This document shows, piece after piece, positions 9,520-19,077 of a stretch of DNA of 64,000 nucleotides. Both the position numbers and the translations under genes were made by a program. A model generated the notes under the pieces. It did not search any database, was not told where the DNA came from, and worked only from the letters and a program-made list of their open reading frames with translations. Each line of letters starts with the position of its first letter. Position 1 is the stretch's first letter. This stretch comes from Myxococcales bacterium. Lineage in GTDB: Bacteria > Myxococcota_A > Polyangia > Haliangiales > Haliangiaceae. The stretch lies in the NCBI GenBank assembly GCA_947483555.1, contig CANKMW010000027.1, positions 1 to 64,000 of the forward strand, written 5' to 3'.

Positions 9520-10482
9520 CTACAGCAGCTTTTCCAGCAAGCGGTCGAGGTGATCGAGGTCGACGTAGCGGATCGTGATCGAGCCCGACTTGCGGGCCGC
9601 GCCGTCGGTCGCCACGTCCTCGTCGAGCGACACCGGACCGCCCAGCGACCTGGTCAGCCGCTCCTCGAGGTCGAGCGCCGCCGCGCTCTTGGCGACGACG
9701 GCCTCGATCCGCCGCTTGCTCGCGGTCGCGCGCTCCGGCGCGTCCATGCGATCGCGAACCGCCTTCTCGGTCGCCCGCACGCTCAGGCCGCGCGCCACCG
9801 CCATCCGCGCCAGCGTCTCGATGGCCGCGTCGTCGTCGAGCCCGAGCAGCGCGCGGGCGTGGCCCATGGTCAGCCGCTGTTCCTCCACCATCACCCGCAC
9901 CGACGGCGGCAACCGCAACAGACGCATCGCGTTGGCGACCGTCGAGCGGTCCTTGCCGACCCGCGTGGCGACCTGATCCTGGCTCAGCCCGAACTCATCG
10001 ACCAGGCGGTGGAAGGCGGCCGCTTCCTCGATCGGGTTGAGGTCGGCGCGTTGCAGGTTCTCGACCAGGGCCCGCTCGAACGCCTCGCGGGTGTCGACGT
10101 CCTGGACCACGACCGGAACGTGAAATTGTCCGGCCCGCTGGGCCGCGCGCCAGCGCCGCTCGCCGGCGATGAGCAAGTAGCCGCCGCCGTGACGGGGCCG
10201 CACCACCAGCGGCATGATCACGCCGTGGGCGCGGATCGACGCCGCCAGCTCGTCGAGCTCGGGGTCGCCGAAGTGTCGTCGCGGCTGCTCGGGGTTGGGG
10301 TAGACGTCCTCGATCGGGGCCTGGAAATAGGTACGGCTGCGTTCCCCGCCCGCCCCGGGCGCCGTCGCCGCGCCGGCGCTCGACGGCGGCGCCGACGGCA
10401 ACAGCGCGCCGAGCCCGCGGCCGAGCCCGCGGCCAAGCCCGCGCCGGCCCTTGGCGTCCTTGGGGCCGCTCGGGCTGGTCAA
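9520..10482 (-). CDS. parB: Chromosome partitioning protein ParB
   Basis: ParB is the CTP-dependent DNA clamp that loads at parS sites and works with ParA in chromosome segregation. The 320-residue product begins with the typical basic N-terminus (GRRGLGRGLGRGLGALLP), has the GERRWRAA nucleotide-binding motif near 108, the ENLQR motif near 141, and a helix-turn-helix around 165-185. A C-terminal dimerisation helix ends in LLEKLL. The start is TTG at 10482, which overlaps the parA stop codon as TTGA, so translation is probably coupled to parA. The open frame runs on through parA, but that part is clearly non-coding. No consensus parS was found in the window. Confidence 0.93.
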   Translation of the reverse strand: MTSPSGPKDAKGRRGLGRGLGRGLGALLPSAPPSSAGAATAPGAGGERSRTYFQAPIEDVYPNPEQPRRHFGDPELDELAASIRAHGVIMPLVVRPRHGGGYLLIAGERRWRAAQRAGQFHVPVVVQDVDTREAFERALVENLQRADLNPIEEAAAFHRLVDEFGLSQDQVATRVGKDRSTVANAMRLLRLPPSVRVMVEEQRLTMGHARALLGLDDDAAIETLARMAVARGLSVRATEKAVRDRMDAPERATASKRRIEAVVAKSAAALDLEERLTRSLGGPVSLDEDVATDGAARKSGSITIRYVDLDHLDRLLEKLL

Positions 10483-11306
10483 GCCGCGCCTTTGTTCAGC
10501 GGCGGCGCCACCGGCGGCAGCCCCAGCGTCGGCGGCGCCTTGGCGCCCAGCCGGAGCAAGAGCTCGTCGGCGACCGCCAGATAGCTGCGCGCGCCCGGGC
10601 TGCGGAAGTCGTACAGCAAGGCGGGCTTGCCGTGCGATGGCGCCTCGGACAGGCGCACGTTGCGCGGCACCAGCGCGGCAAAGACCTTGTCGCCGAAGAA
10701 CGACTGCACCTCGCCGCGCACCTGGGCCGCCAGGTTGGTCCGCGCGTCGTACATGCAGAACACCACGCCGTCGATCGTCAGGCGCGGGTTGTACGCCGCG
10801 CGAACCCGCTCGATGGTCGCCGACAGCGACGAGATGCCCTCGAGCGCGAAGTACTCGGCCTGCATCGGCACCATGACTCCGTCCGCGGCCACCAGGGCGT
10901 TCAGCGTCAGCATGCCCAGCGACGGTGGACAGTCGATCACGATGTAATCGAAGCGCGACCGCACTTCGTCGAGCGCGTCGGCGAGGATGCGCTCGCGCCG
11001 ATCGGCCGTGATGAGCTCGATCTCGGCACCGACCAGATCGGTGGTCGCCGGCGCCACCCACAGCGTGGTGATGTCGGTGGGGCGAATCACGTCGGCGAGC
11101 GAGACGTCGCCCACCAGCGCGTCGTACACCGACAGCTCCACGCGCGCCCGCGGGTACCCGACCCCCGACGAGGCGTTGCCCTGCGGATCGAAATCGACCA
11201 GCAGGACGCGGTAGCCCTTGCTGGCGACCGAGGCCGCCAGGTTGATGGCGGTCGTGGTCTTGCCGACTCCGCCCTTCTGGTTCGCGACCGCGACGATGCG
11301 GGTCAT
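10479..11306 (-). CDS. parA: Chromosome partitioning ATPase ParA
   Basis: ParA is the Walker-type ATPase that moves ParB-parS complexes over the nucleoid. The 275-residue protein opens with MTRIVAVANQKGGVGKTT, the deviant Walker A (KGGVGKTT, 11-18), and has DFDPQGN and VIDCPPS further on. The length is close to the usual 250-280. ATG at 11306 is chosen over upstream alternatives because the family starts a few residues before the Walker motif. A TAACCG hexamer ends 7 bases upstream. It is the first gene of a parAB operon and is divergent from the AT-hook gene. Confidence 0.95.
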   Translation of the reverse strand: MTRIVAVANQKGGVGKTTTAINLAASVASKGYRVLLVDFDPQGNASSGVGYPRARVELSVYDALVGDVSLADVIRPTDITTLWVAPATTDLVGAEIELITADRRERILADALDEVRSRFDYIVIDCPPSLGMLTLNALVAADGVMVPMQAEYFALEGISSLSATIERVRAAYNPRLTIDGVVFCMYDARTNLAAQVRGEVQSFFGDKVFAALVPRNVRLSEAPSHGKPALLYDFRSPGARSYLAVADELLLRLGAKAPPTLGLPPVAPPLNKGAA

Positions 11307-11388
11307 GACAGGCCGGTTAGCACGTTCGTCTGACGGGCTGGTGCGCATCGACCAGCGATCGGGCCTCGGAGGTGGATGCGCAAAAAAC

Positions 11389-11417
11389 TTGGGATCTGTG
11401 ATCCCATGACTTACGTT
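11389..11417 (+). promoter_or_regulatory. Promoter of the AT-hook gene with embedded palindrome
   Basis: TTGGGA (11389-11394) and TACGTT (11412-11417) are separated by 17 bases. The perfect palindrome GGGATC-tgt-GATCCC (11391-11405) overlaps the -35 box and the spacer, where a repressor could block polymerase. A second small stem, AGGAC-atgta-GTCCT (11430-11444), lies in the predicted leader. Confidence 0.5.
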
Positions 11418-11465
11418 AGGCGCAGATGTAGGACATGTAGTCCTCATCCTCCGGGAGGCCAAAAA

Positions 11466-11651
11466 ATGTCTTCATTTCCACGTGTTTATGGATCGTTCGC
11501 CGAGTTCGAGCGCGAGGAGCTCCGCAAGCTGGAGTCGCTCCACACGTCGGTCTCCGACATGGTCGAGGAACGGTTCTCGGAGGAGCAAGACCTCGCCGGT
11601 TCCGGAGATGCGCCGCGCCGCCGCGGCCGTCCCCGCAAGCTCCCCCGCTGA
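11466..11651 (+). CDS. Small protein with C-terminal AT-hook
   Basis: A 61-residue protein, MSSFPRVYGSFAEFER at the N-terminus, an acidic amphipathic middle (20-45) and a basic tail RRRGRPRK whose RGRP core (53-56) is an AT-hook, a motif that inserts in the minor groove of A/T-rich DNA. ATG at 11466 is chosen because GGGAGG lies 8 bases upstream; an in-frame ATG further 5' would read through the promoter. Divergent from parA and with a 160-bp regulatory gap that is less G+C-rich than the surroundings. Role inferred only: a small DNA-binding or nucleoid-associated factor. Confidence 0.7.
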   Translation: MSSFPRVYGSFAEFEREELRKLESLHTSVSDMVEERFSEEQDLAGSGDAPRRRGRPRKLPR

Positions 11652-11653
11652 AC

Positions 11654-11823
11654 GGAGACGCGCGATCCGGCCCGGGGCCGTCGTCAGCCGCTGCGGTGCG
11701 TGCTCGCGTACGGGAGTACGCTCCGCGCGCTCCTCGCGGAGACGCGCGATCCGGCCCGGGGCCGTCGTCAGCCGCTGCGGTGCGTGCTCACGTACAGGAA
11801 GTACGCTCCGCGCGCTCCTCGCG
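11654..11823. repeat. 84-bp tandem duplication
   Basis: Two copies with a period of 84 bases begin GGAGACGCGCGATCC at 11654 and 11738. They differ at only a few positions near their centre, where each has a small CGTAC/GTACG stem. Located between the 3' ends of convergent genes. No coding potential recognised. Confidence 0.85.
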
Positions 11824-11887
11824 GCCTCCTCGGCCGCGGGCCGGCTTGCGCGTCTCCACCGCGCTCGCTCCGCTCGCCGTGTACGAA

Positions 11888-11998
11888 CCGGTCACCCTGA
11901 GCGAGCCGCGAAGCGGCGAGTCGAAGGGTGGCCTTTTTCGTCGGCCTGAACCGGTAACCCTGAGCGAGCCGCGCAGCGGCGAGTCGAAGGGTGGCCTT
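11888..11998. repeat. Two REP-like palindromic elements in tandem
   Basis: Two nearly identical copies, 11888-11935 and 11950-11998. Each contains CCCTGAGCGAG, a CCGCG(A/C)AGCGG inner stem and CGAGTCGAAGGG. The inner stem is a near-perfect palindrome. Members of the same family occur at 17871, 27541 and 28152 in this window, all between genes. Confidence 0.85.
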
Positions 11999-12001
11999 TC
12001 C

Positions 12002-14117
<2,116 letters not shown>

Positions 14118-14188
14118 GCCGCCATCCTACCGCGACGTCAGGCCGCGACGCCCATCGCCTGGATCACGAGATTTGATATCATCCTGGC

Positions 14189-14770
14189 ATGGGCCGTCTC
14201 GTCGCGATCGCGCTGCTGTTCGCCACCGCCGTCGCCTGCGGCAAGAATTCACCGTCGACCACGCCGTCCAACACGCAGGTCGCGGCGCCACCGGCGGTCG
14301 TCGGGGCGCCGCTGACGCGCGAGACCCTGGTGAGCTTCGTCCAGGACCGGTTCCCCGCGGCGGTGACCGCCGGGACCATCACGCTCGACTTCGGCAGCGG
14401 CGGCGTCGACGTCGCGCTGCTGGAGGAGCTGTCGCTGCTGGGCATCACCACCACCACGCAGCTGGCGGCCATCGTGCCCGCCGACTACGAGACCAAGGGC
14501 ATCGGCGCGACCCTGCGCTCGGAGGCTCCGACCACGACGATCGCCGGCCTCATCCGCGATCTGCTCATCATCCACGACGTGCGCGGCTACTTCACCAAGG
14601 CGTGGCGCGACGGGTGGGTGACCACCGGGCCGGTCGACTTTCCGGCGCCGGCGGCGTACGGCGTCGACTTCAAGGTGATGGAGGAGCTGGGCGCGTTCGG
14701 GAGCGGGGGCGGCGACCACGGCGAGCGCGGCAACCCGTGCGGGGACGACGATGCCGACGGCGAGGATTGA
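14189..14770 (+). CDS. Putative lipoprotein of unknown function
   Basis: A 193-residue protein with a short signal peptide and lipobox TAVAC (Cys17), followed by a Ser/Thr/Pro linker. The mature domain is mixed alpha/beta, with a Gly-rich stretch and an acidic tail DDDADGED. No family recognised. The start ATG has a good -10-like TATCAT ending 6 bases upstream and no ribosome binding site, suggesting a leaderless message. Convergent with the SnoaL-like gene 17 bases away. Confidence 0.75.
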   Translation: MGRLVAIALLFATAVACGKNSPSTTPSNTQVAAPPAVVGAPLTRETLVSFVQDRFPAAVTAGTITLDFGSGGVDVALLEELSLLGITTTTQLAAIVPADYETKGIGATLRSEAPTTTIAGLIRDLLIIHDVRGYFTKAWRDGWVTTGPVDFPAPAAYGVDFKVMEELGAFGSGGGDHGERGNPCGDDDADGED

Positions 14771-14787
14771 ATCGCACCCGCTCGCGA

Positions 14788-15642
14788 TCACATCCCGGCA
14801 TAGTGGACCGCGACCAGACGCCAGCCGGCATCGGTGCGGTGGAAGACGGCGCTGGTATCGAAGCCGCGCCGGCCGTCCTTCGCCAGGTGGATGACCGTCG
14901 CGGTGACGACCGCGGTGTCACCGAACTCGCGCTCCTCGGCATCGTCGCCGACCTCGAGGCGCAACTTCTTCCAGCGGCCGAGCAGCTTGGCGGCCGCCTT
15001 GGCGCCGAAGGCGCGCTCGGCGAGCGCGGTGCCGAACACGGTGACCGACGGCCCGACGTCCAGCCCGGCGGCCATCGCGGTGGGATCGTCGAGCCAGGTC
15101 GCGAGCGGCCCCGGGGTGCCCGTGGCCCGGTCGGTGTTGATGCCGTGGTCGGACGGCGTCGACACCCAGAACAACGCGCCCCGCCAGGCGTCGCCGTCGC
15201 GGACGACGAGCGCGGTCAACCGGATCCGCTGGGTGTACGAATGGAACGCCGGACCGACGTCGCCGGAGTGGCGCGGCGTGGTGGTCGCGACGTCGAGCTC
15301 GCCGGAGATCCAGGCCGACCTAGCGGTGGCGCCGACCACCAGCGTGCGCACCTTGGTGCGGATCCGGGTGGCCGGATAGAACCAGCTGAGGTTGATGTCG
15401 TCGCACGGCAGCATGCCGCGGTCGGGTACGTGGCAGCGGGCGCCGGCGAGCAGCGTGGTGCGAAACTCGTCGACCTTGTCGGCGTCGAGGAGCGCGAGTT
15501 GACGGGCGAGCAGGGCGCGGGCCGGCGCCTCGGCGGCGGGATGCTGGTCGTCGGCGGCGGCCGGCGGCGGCGCGGTCGCAAACGCTGCGAGCAGCGCGAT
15601 GAGCGCGGCGCCCACGCGGGCGACGATTCGGTGGCGGGCCAT
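14788..15642 (-). CDS. Secreted protein with SnoaL/NTF2-like fold
   Basis: A 284-residue protein with a clear signal peptide (about 1-36, Ala-rich, ending PPAAADD). The rest has the feel of a nuclear-transport-factor-2/SnoaL-like domain, with a C-terminal segment FDTSAVFHRTDAGWRLVAVH that is typical of the last strands of that fold. A possible second copy occupies the first half of the mature protein. Function unknown. ATG at 15642 is chosen because it begins the signal peptide and has TACACT 6 bases upstream; the open frame continues 102 bases further without support. Confidence 0.7.
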   Translation of the reverse strand: MARHRIVARVGAALIALLAAFATAPPPAAADDQHPAAEAPARALLARQLALLDADKVDEFRTTLLAGARCHVPDRGMLPCDDINLSWFYPATRIRTKVRTLVVGATARSAWISGELDVATTTPRHSGDVGPAFHSYTQRIRLTALVVRDGDAWRGALFWVSTPSDHGINTDRATGTPGPLATWLDDPTAMAAGLDVGPSVTVFGTALAERAFGAKAAAKLLGRWKKLRLEVGDDAEEREFGDTAVVTATVIHLAKDGRRGFDTSAVFHRTDAGWRLVAVHYAGM

Positions 15643-15673
15643 CGCGGCAGTGTAGACGCTCGCGGTCGCGGGT

Positions 15674-16360
15674 TCAGCCCCGGCGCGCCGCCGGCCAGGC
15701 ATGCCAGCCGGCCAGGAGCCGGGTGCGCAGCGGCGGCGCGCCACGCCGGCGGGGCTCGAGCCGCACGATCGCCAGCGCCCCGCTGGACAGCCTGAACACC
15801 GCGTCGCCGGTGGCGGCGCGCCACAGCACCACCCGCGACCGTCGCTGCCACAGCACGTGCCCCGGCGTCACCTGGAGTTCGAGCCGACGCTCGAGCTCGT
15901 GTTGCAGGTCCCAGCCCGGGACCGCCCATGCCGGCGACAGCGCGACCGCGGCGCCGCGCGCGCGTCCCCAGGCCACCCAGCGGGTGTCGTCGATGCGCCC
16001 GAGCCGCTCGCGGCCGAGGTCGATCGTCGCCAGCCGCTCGCGGTGCGCGACGGCGTGGCGGATGAAGCGCTCGGGCAAGCGCACCGCGTGGGCCTCGACG
16101 TAGTGGGCCAACCCCTCGGGCCACACCCAGACGCCGTCAGACCGATCGCGGTGCCCCATCTGCCTCGACGGCACGCCGCACGCGAAGCGACAGAACGACG
16201 TGCCGGCGTAGGACTCGAAGCGTGGTCCGGCGCGCAGGTACCTGACCACCGCGGCCCGCCGCGCCGGCTGCCAGCGGCCGACCAGCGCCTGGGGCCGCGG
16301 GTAGGCGCTGGGCGCCAGGTCGTTGAACCAGTAGCCGAGCGCGTCGAGCTGCCGGATCAT
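15674..16360 (-). CDS. Conserved hypothetical protein
   Basis: A 228-residue soluble protein. Its N-terminal half holds a Cys-containing motif (SFCRFACG) and the phrase DRSDGVWVWPEGLAHYVE, which I recall from uncharacterised bacterial proteins but cannot tie to an activity. The C-terminal quarter is Arg-rich. ATG with TAAGGT 7 bases upstream. It is divergent from the acetyltransferase gene with a 49-base gap, and both genes seem to have leaderless promoters in that short space. Confidence 0.65.
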   Translation of the reverse strand: MIRQLDALGYWFNDLAPSAYPRPQALVGRWQPARRAAVVRYLRAGPRFESYAGTSFCRFACGVPSRQMGHRDRSDGVWVWPEGLAHYVEAHAVRLPERFIRHAVAHRERLATIDLGRERLGRIDDTRWVAWGRARGAAVALSPAWAVPGWDLQHELERRLELQVTPGHVLWQRRSRVVLWRAATGDAVFRLSSGALAIVRLEPRRRGAPPLRTRLLAGWHAWPAARRG

Positions 16361-16409
16361 GCCGCCGACCTTACGCCCTCGGCTCCCGACGGTCTGCTAC
16401 ACCGTCGAG

Positions 16410-17219
16410 ATGTTCGCCGATCCCGCGCTCGCCGCCCGTATCGACGCCGCCGAGGCCGCGTTGTGCGCCGCGGTCGCGCGCTACACGCCGGGCGCCGACA
16501 TCACACCGCTCGGCGGTGGCCTCGCCGTGCTCGCGCGTCCCGGCTCGCCGGTCAACAAGGTCGCCGGCGTGGGGTTCGACGGCGGCCTCGATCCGACGGC
16601 GCTCGCCGCCGTCGAGGCGATCTGGCATGGACGCGGCGAGGCGGTGCGCTTCGAGGTCGCGACGCTCGCCGCGCCCGAGGTCCATCGCGACCTCACCGCC
16701 CGCGGCTACCGGCTCGAGGGGTTCGAGCACGTCCTCGGCCGCCCGATCACGGCCGCTGACGCCGCGGTCGAGCTTCCCGGCGCCATCACGATCGAGCGCG
16801 TGACCGCGGCGACGTCGGCGCTGTGGCTCGACCTGTCGCTGGCGGGCTTCGGCGCCTCCGACGGCACCGGCGCCGAGGCCGACGCCGACAGCGCGCTGGA
16901 CGTCCTGCGCCAGGTGTTCGGCGACTTCGCGAAGGTCGACGAGTTGCCGCGCTACCTGGCGCGCGTCGACGGTGTGGCGGCGGGCTCGGCCAGCGCGCGC
17001 TACGCCGGCAGGCTCGCGCAGCTGTGCGGTGCGTCGACGATCCCGGCGTTCCGGCGCCGCGGGGTGCAACGCGCGCTGCTGTCGGCGCGGCTCGCCGACG
17101 CCTGGGCGGCGGGCTGTGACCTGGCGATCGTCACCACCGCGCCGGGCTCGCAGTCGCAGGCCAACGTGGGCCGGGTCGGCTTCGAGCTGATCTACGCCCG
17201 CGCCGTCCTGGTCGGGTAG
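16410..17219 (+). CDS. GNAT-family N-acetyltransferase
   Basis: A 269-residue acetyltransferase-like protein. The C-terminal GNAT core (about 140-265) includes the acetyl-CoA pyrophosphate-binding loop FRRRGVQRALL and ends with a GFELIYAR strand. The N-terminal half resembles a degenerate second GNAT lobe (LEGFEHVLGR), as in tandem-GNAT proteins. Substrate unknown. The first ATG in a sensible position is at 16410, preceded by TACACC 6 bases upstream; a longer frame would overlap the divergent gene. Confidence 0.8.
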   Translation: MFADPALAARIDAAEAALCAAVARYTPGADITPLGGGLAVLARPGSPVNKVAGVGFDGGLDPTALAAVEAIWHGRGEAVRFEVATLAAPEVHRDLTARGYRLEGFEHVLGRPITAADAAVELPGAITIERVTAATSALWLDLSLAGFGASDGTGAEADADSALDVLRQVFGDFAKVDELPRYLARVDGVAAGSASARYAGRLAQLCGASTIPAFRRRGVQRALLSARLADAWAAGCDLAIVTTAPGSQSQANVGRVGFELIYARAVLVG

Positions 17220-17248
17220 GGCCCGATTAGCCCGAACCCAGGCCCGGC

Positions 17249-17293
<45 letters not shown>

Positions 17294-17353
17294 TGGCGCG
17301 CGGGGGGCCCCTGGCAGCTGGAGGCCGGCCGCAGATCGCGCTACACCCAGGGT

Positions 17354-17830
17354 ATGCGTTGCATGTACCTGGCCGTGTTCTTCGCCGCCGCCGGGTGCGG
17401 CGGCAAGCAGTCGACGACACCGGGAACCGGTGCCGGTGATGGCAGCGGCAGCGGCACCGGCACGGTCACCGTGCAGACGCTGCTCGGCTGGGGGACCCCG
17501 GGCTACAACCCCGAGTCCGCGACCCCCAAGACCAACGTCTTCCTCGAGGTGACGGACCATCACGGCGCGACCCAGAGCTACCCGCTCGGCGACATCGCGG
17601 CGCCCTGTGCGGCGGCGGCCGGCAACGGCGGCGACATCATCACCGTGCTGTCGTGCCTGAACGCCGGCAGCGGCGCCGAGTTCCGCGCCGTCTACCGCGG
17701 CGGCGCCGAGATCATCGTGCTGCGGCGCTGGGTCGCGACCGGCGACGATCCGGCCGAGCTCGAGCTGTCGTTCCAGGAGGTGTCGCGGGTGCCGGTGCCG
17801 ACCGGCAGCAAGGTGAAGCCGGCGCCGTGA
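17354..17830 (+). CDS. Putative lipoprotein
   Basis: A 158-residue protein with an N-terminal hydrophobic segment and lipobox AAAGC (Cys15), followed by a Gly/Ser/Thr-rich linker of about 20 residues. The mature domain is small, beta-rich and has a Cys pair (near 79 and 97). No family recognised. TACACC lies 6 bases before the ATG. Convergent with the TerB gene across a REP-like element. Confidence 0.7.
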   Translation: MRCMYLAVFFAAAGCGGKQSTTPGTGAGDGSGSGTGTVTVQTLLGWGTPGYNPESATPKTNVFLEVTDHHGATQSYPLGDIAAPCAAAAGNGGDIITVLSCLNAGSGAEFRAVYRGGAEIIVLRRWVATGDDPAELELSFQEVSRVPVPTGSKVKPAP

Positions 17831-17870
17831 TCAGCGCCGGCTTCTGATGCGGCGCCGGCGCCGGTAGTAC

Positions 17871-17920
17871 GTCCTTCGACTCACGCTCGCTTGCGCTCGC
17901 GTTTCGCTCAGGACGAGCGG
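17871..17920. repeat. REP-like palindromic element
   Basis: Variant family member: GTCCTTCGACTCACGCTCGC followed by its partial inverse, ending TTTCGCTCAGGACGAGCGG. It lies between the 3' ends of two convergent genes and could serve as a terminator. Confidence 0.75.
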
Positions 17921-17938
17921 AAACGTGGATCGTACCGG

Positions 17939-18412
17939 TCAGCCGCGGGCCAGGGCCGCGACGGTGTCTTCGAGTTCGTCGAACGTGGCCTGGGCCTCGG
18001 CCTCGGGGATCTCGAAGGCGTCGGCGATCTTGCCGAGCACCAGCAGCTCGTCGTCGTGGACGTCGAGGTCGCACAGCGCGGTGACGCACGCGAGCGTGTA
18101 CGCCGCTCGCCGCGACTCGGCGTCGAGCAGGGCGGCGGCGTTGGCCAGCCGCGCGGCGACGCCATGCTCGGCCAGCAACCCGGCCAGCTCGGCGAACAGC
18201 TCGACGAAGAACTCGTCGTCGAGGTCGGCGTGCAGCCAGGCCATGAGGTTCGCGGTCAGGTTGCGGATCTCGTCATCGCCCAGCTTGCCGTCGGCGGCGG
18301 CGGCGATGAACGCGACCTCGACCAGGGTCTTCAGCCGCGCCGCCTCGGTGGCGAGGTCGTCGGGTAGCGCGTCTCCGAGCACCTTCCGGCGTTCTGCTAG
18401 CGTCGCGTTCAT
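17939..18412 (-). CDS. TerB-like protein
   Basis: A 157-residue all-helical protein matching the tellurite-resistance TerB/DjlA-N fold: acidic surface and repeated AAADGKLGDDEI and LDVHDDELLVLGKIADAF segments, where paired acidic residues bind metal in TerB. The start at 18412 begins MNATLAERRK, with AACACT 7 bases upstream. It lies 50 bases downstream of the GMC operon and in the same direction, but probably has its own start site. Role inferred: stress or signalling accessory protein; no other ter genes are nearby. Confidence 0.75.
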   Translation of the reverse strand: MNATLAERRKVLGDALPDDLATEAARLKTLVEVAFIAAAADGKLGDDEIRNLTANLMAWLHADLDDEFFVELFAELAGLLAEHGVAARLANAAALLDAESRRAAYTLACVTALCDLDVHDDELLVLGKIADAFEIPEAEAQATFDELEDTVAALARG

Positions 18413-18462
18413 GCGGCGGAGTGTTTCACGAACCACCGCGGGGCGTCGCGGCGGCGCGGGAT

Positions 18463-19077
18463 CTACCGCGCGATCGCCGCCGGGCCGCGGCGGTGACGCT
18501 CGAGGATGAAGAAGCTGTAGGTCGGCAGGCGCAGCGGGCCAGCGGCGTAGTACGCCTTGCCGAGCAGCAGGTCCGGATCGGCGGCGTCGACCTGGACCAG
18601 GTAGTCGCGCAGGCCGGCGCTGGGGTCGAAGCGAGGGTTGTTGCCCTTGCCGTAGTCGAGCAAGAGCGCGTGCAGGTAGCGGTTGTCGGTGGCCGTCGCG
18701 TCGACCGCCGCCACCGTGTAGAAGCCGAAGCGCTTCGGGTTGGCGTCGTCGGGCTTGGCCAGCCACGGGCCGTCGACGCGGTTCTGTTCGACCGGGCAGT
18801 TGTAGCCCCAGGTGGTGCCGCCCTCGCTGTAGAAGCCCTTGATGAACTTCTTGATGCCGAGGAGGCGGAACCACGGCGGCGTGTTGAGGCCGCGGAACTC
18901 CCAGCCGGCGATCGCCGACAGGGCTGGCGTCGCGCCGCGCATGAACACCTGTTCGAGCTCGGCGTTCGACAGCCGCTCGAGCGCGAGCACCCGGTCGCCG
19001 GGTTGGTTCGGGCGCAGCGCGTCGGGCGCGACGGGAGGCGCGGCGATGGTGGCGGTGGTGGCGGTCGTGGCGGTCAT
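18463..19077 (-). CDS. Unknown protein, last gene of the GMC oxidoreductase operon
   Basis: A 204-residue protein with a Thr/Ala-rich N-terminus (MTATTATTAT) and no signal peptide. Notable segments are WFRLLGIKKFIKGFY, GGTTWGYNCPVE, YLHALLLDYGKGNN and LPTYSFFILERH. It has the aromatic-rich look of a small-molecule-binding barrel, but I cannot name a family. Its ATG overlaps the stop of the GMC gene as ATGA, so it is translated with it and is a likely functional partner, for example a lipid- or alcohol-binding accessory. That is an inference from the overlap only. Confidence 0.7.
   Translation of the reverse strand: MTATTATTATIAAPPVAPDALRPNQPGDRVLALERLSNAELEQVFMRGATPALSAIAGWEFRGLNTPPWFRLLGIKKFIKGFYSEGGTTWGYNCPVEQNRVDGPWLAKPDDANPKRFGFYTVAAVDATATDNRYLHALLLDYGKGNNPRFDPSAGLRDYLVQVDAADPDLLLGKAYYAAGPLRLPTYSFFILERHRRGPAAIAR

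Noticed and set aside
11466..11651. A longer start at 11376 for the AT-hook protein.
   Set aside because: The added part would be translated from the promoter and leader; GGGAGG marks the ATG at 11466.
18421..18434. GTGTTTCACGAACC as a possible parS site.
   Set aside because: Only one half matches the parS palindrome; the other arm is lost. A CCACGTGG at about 33313 inside DUF1015 also lacks the flanking arms.
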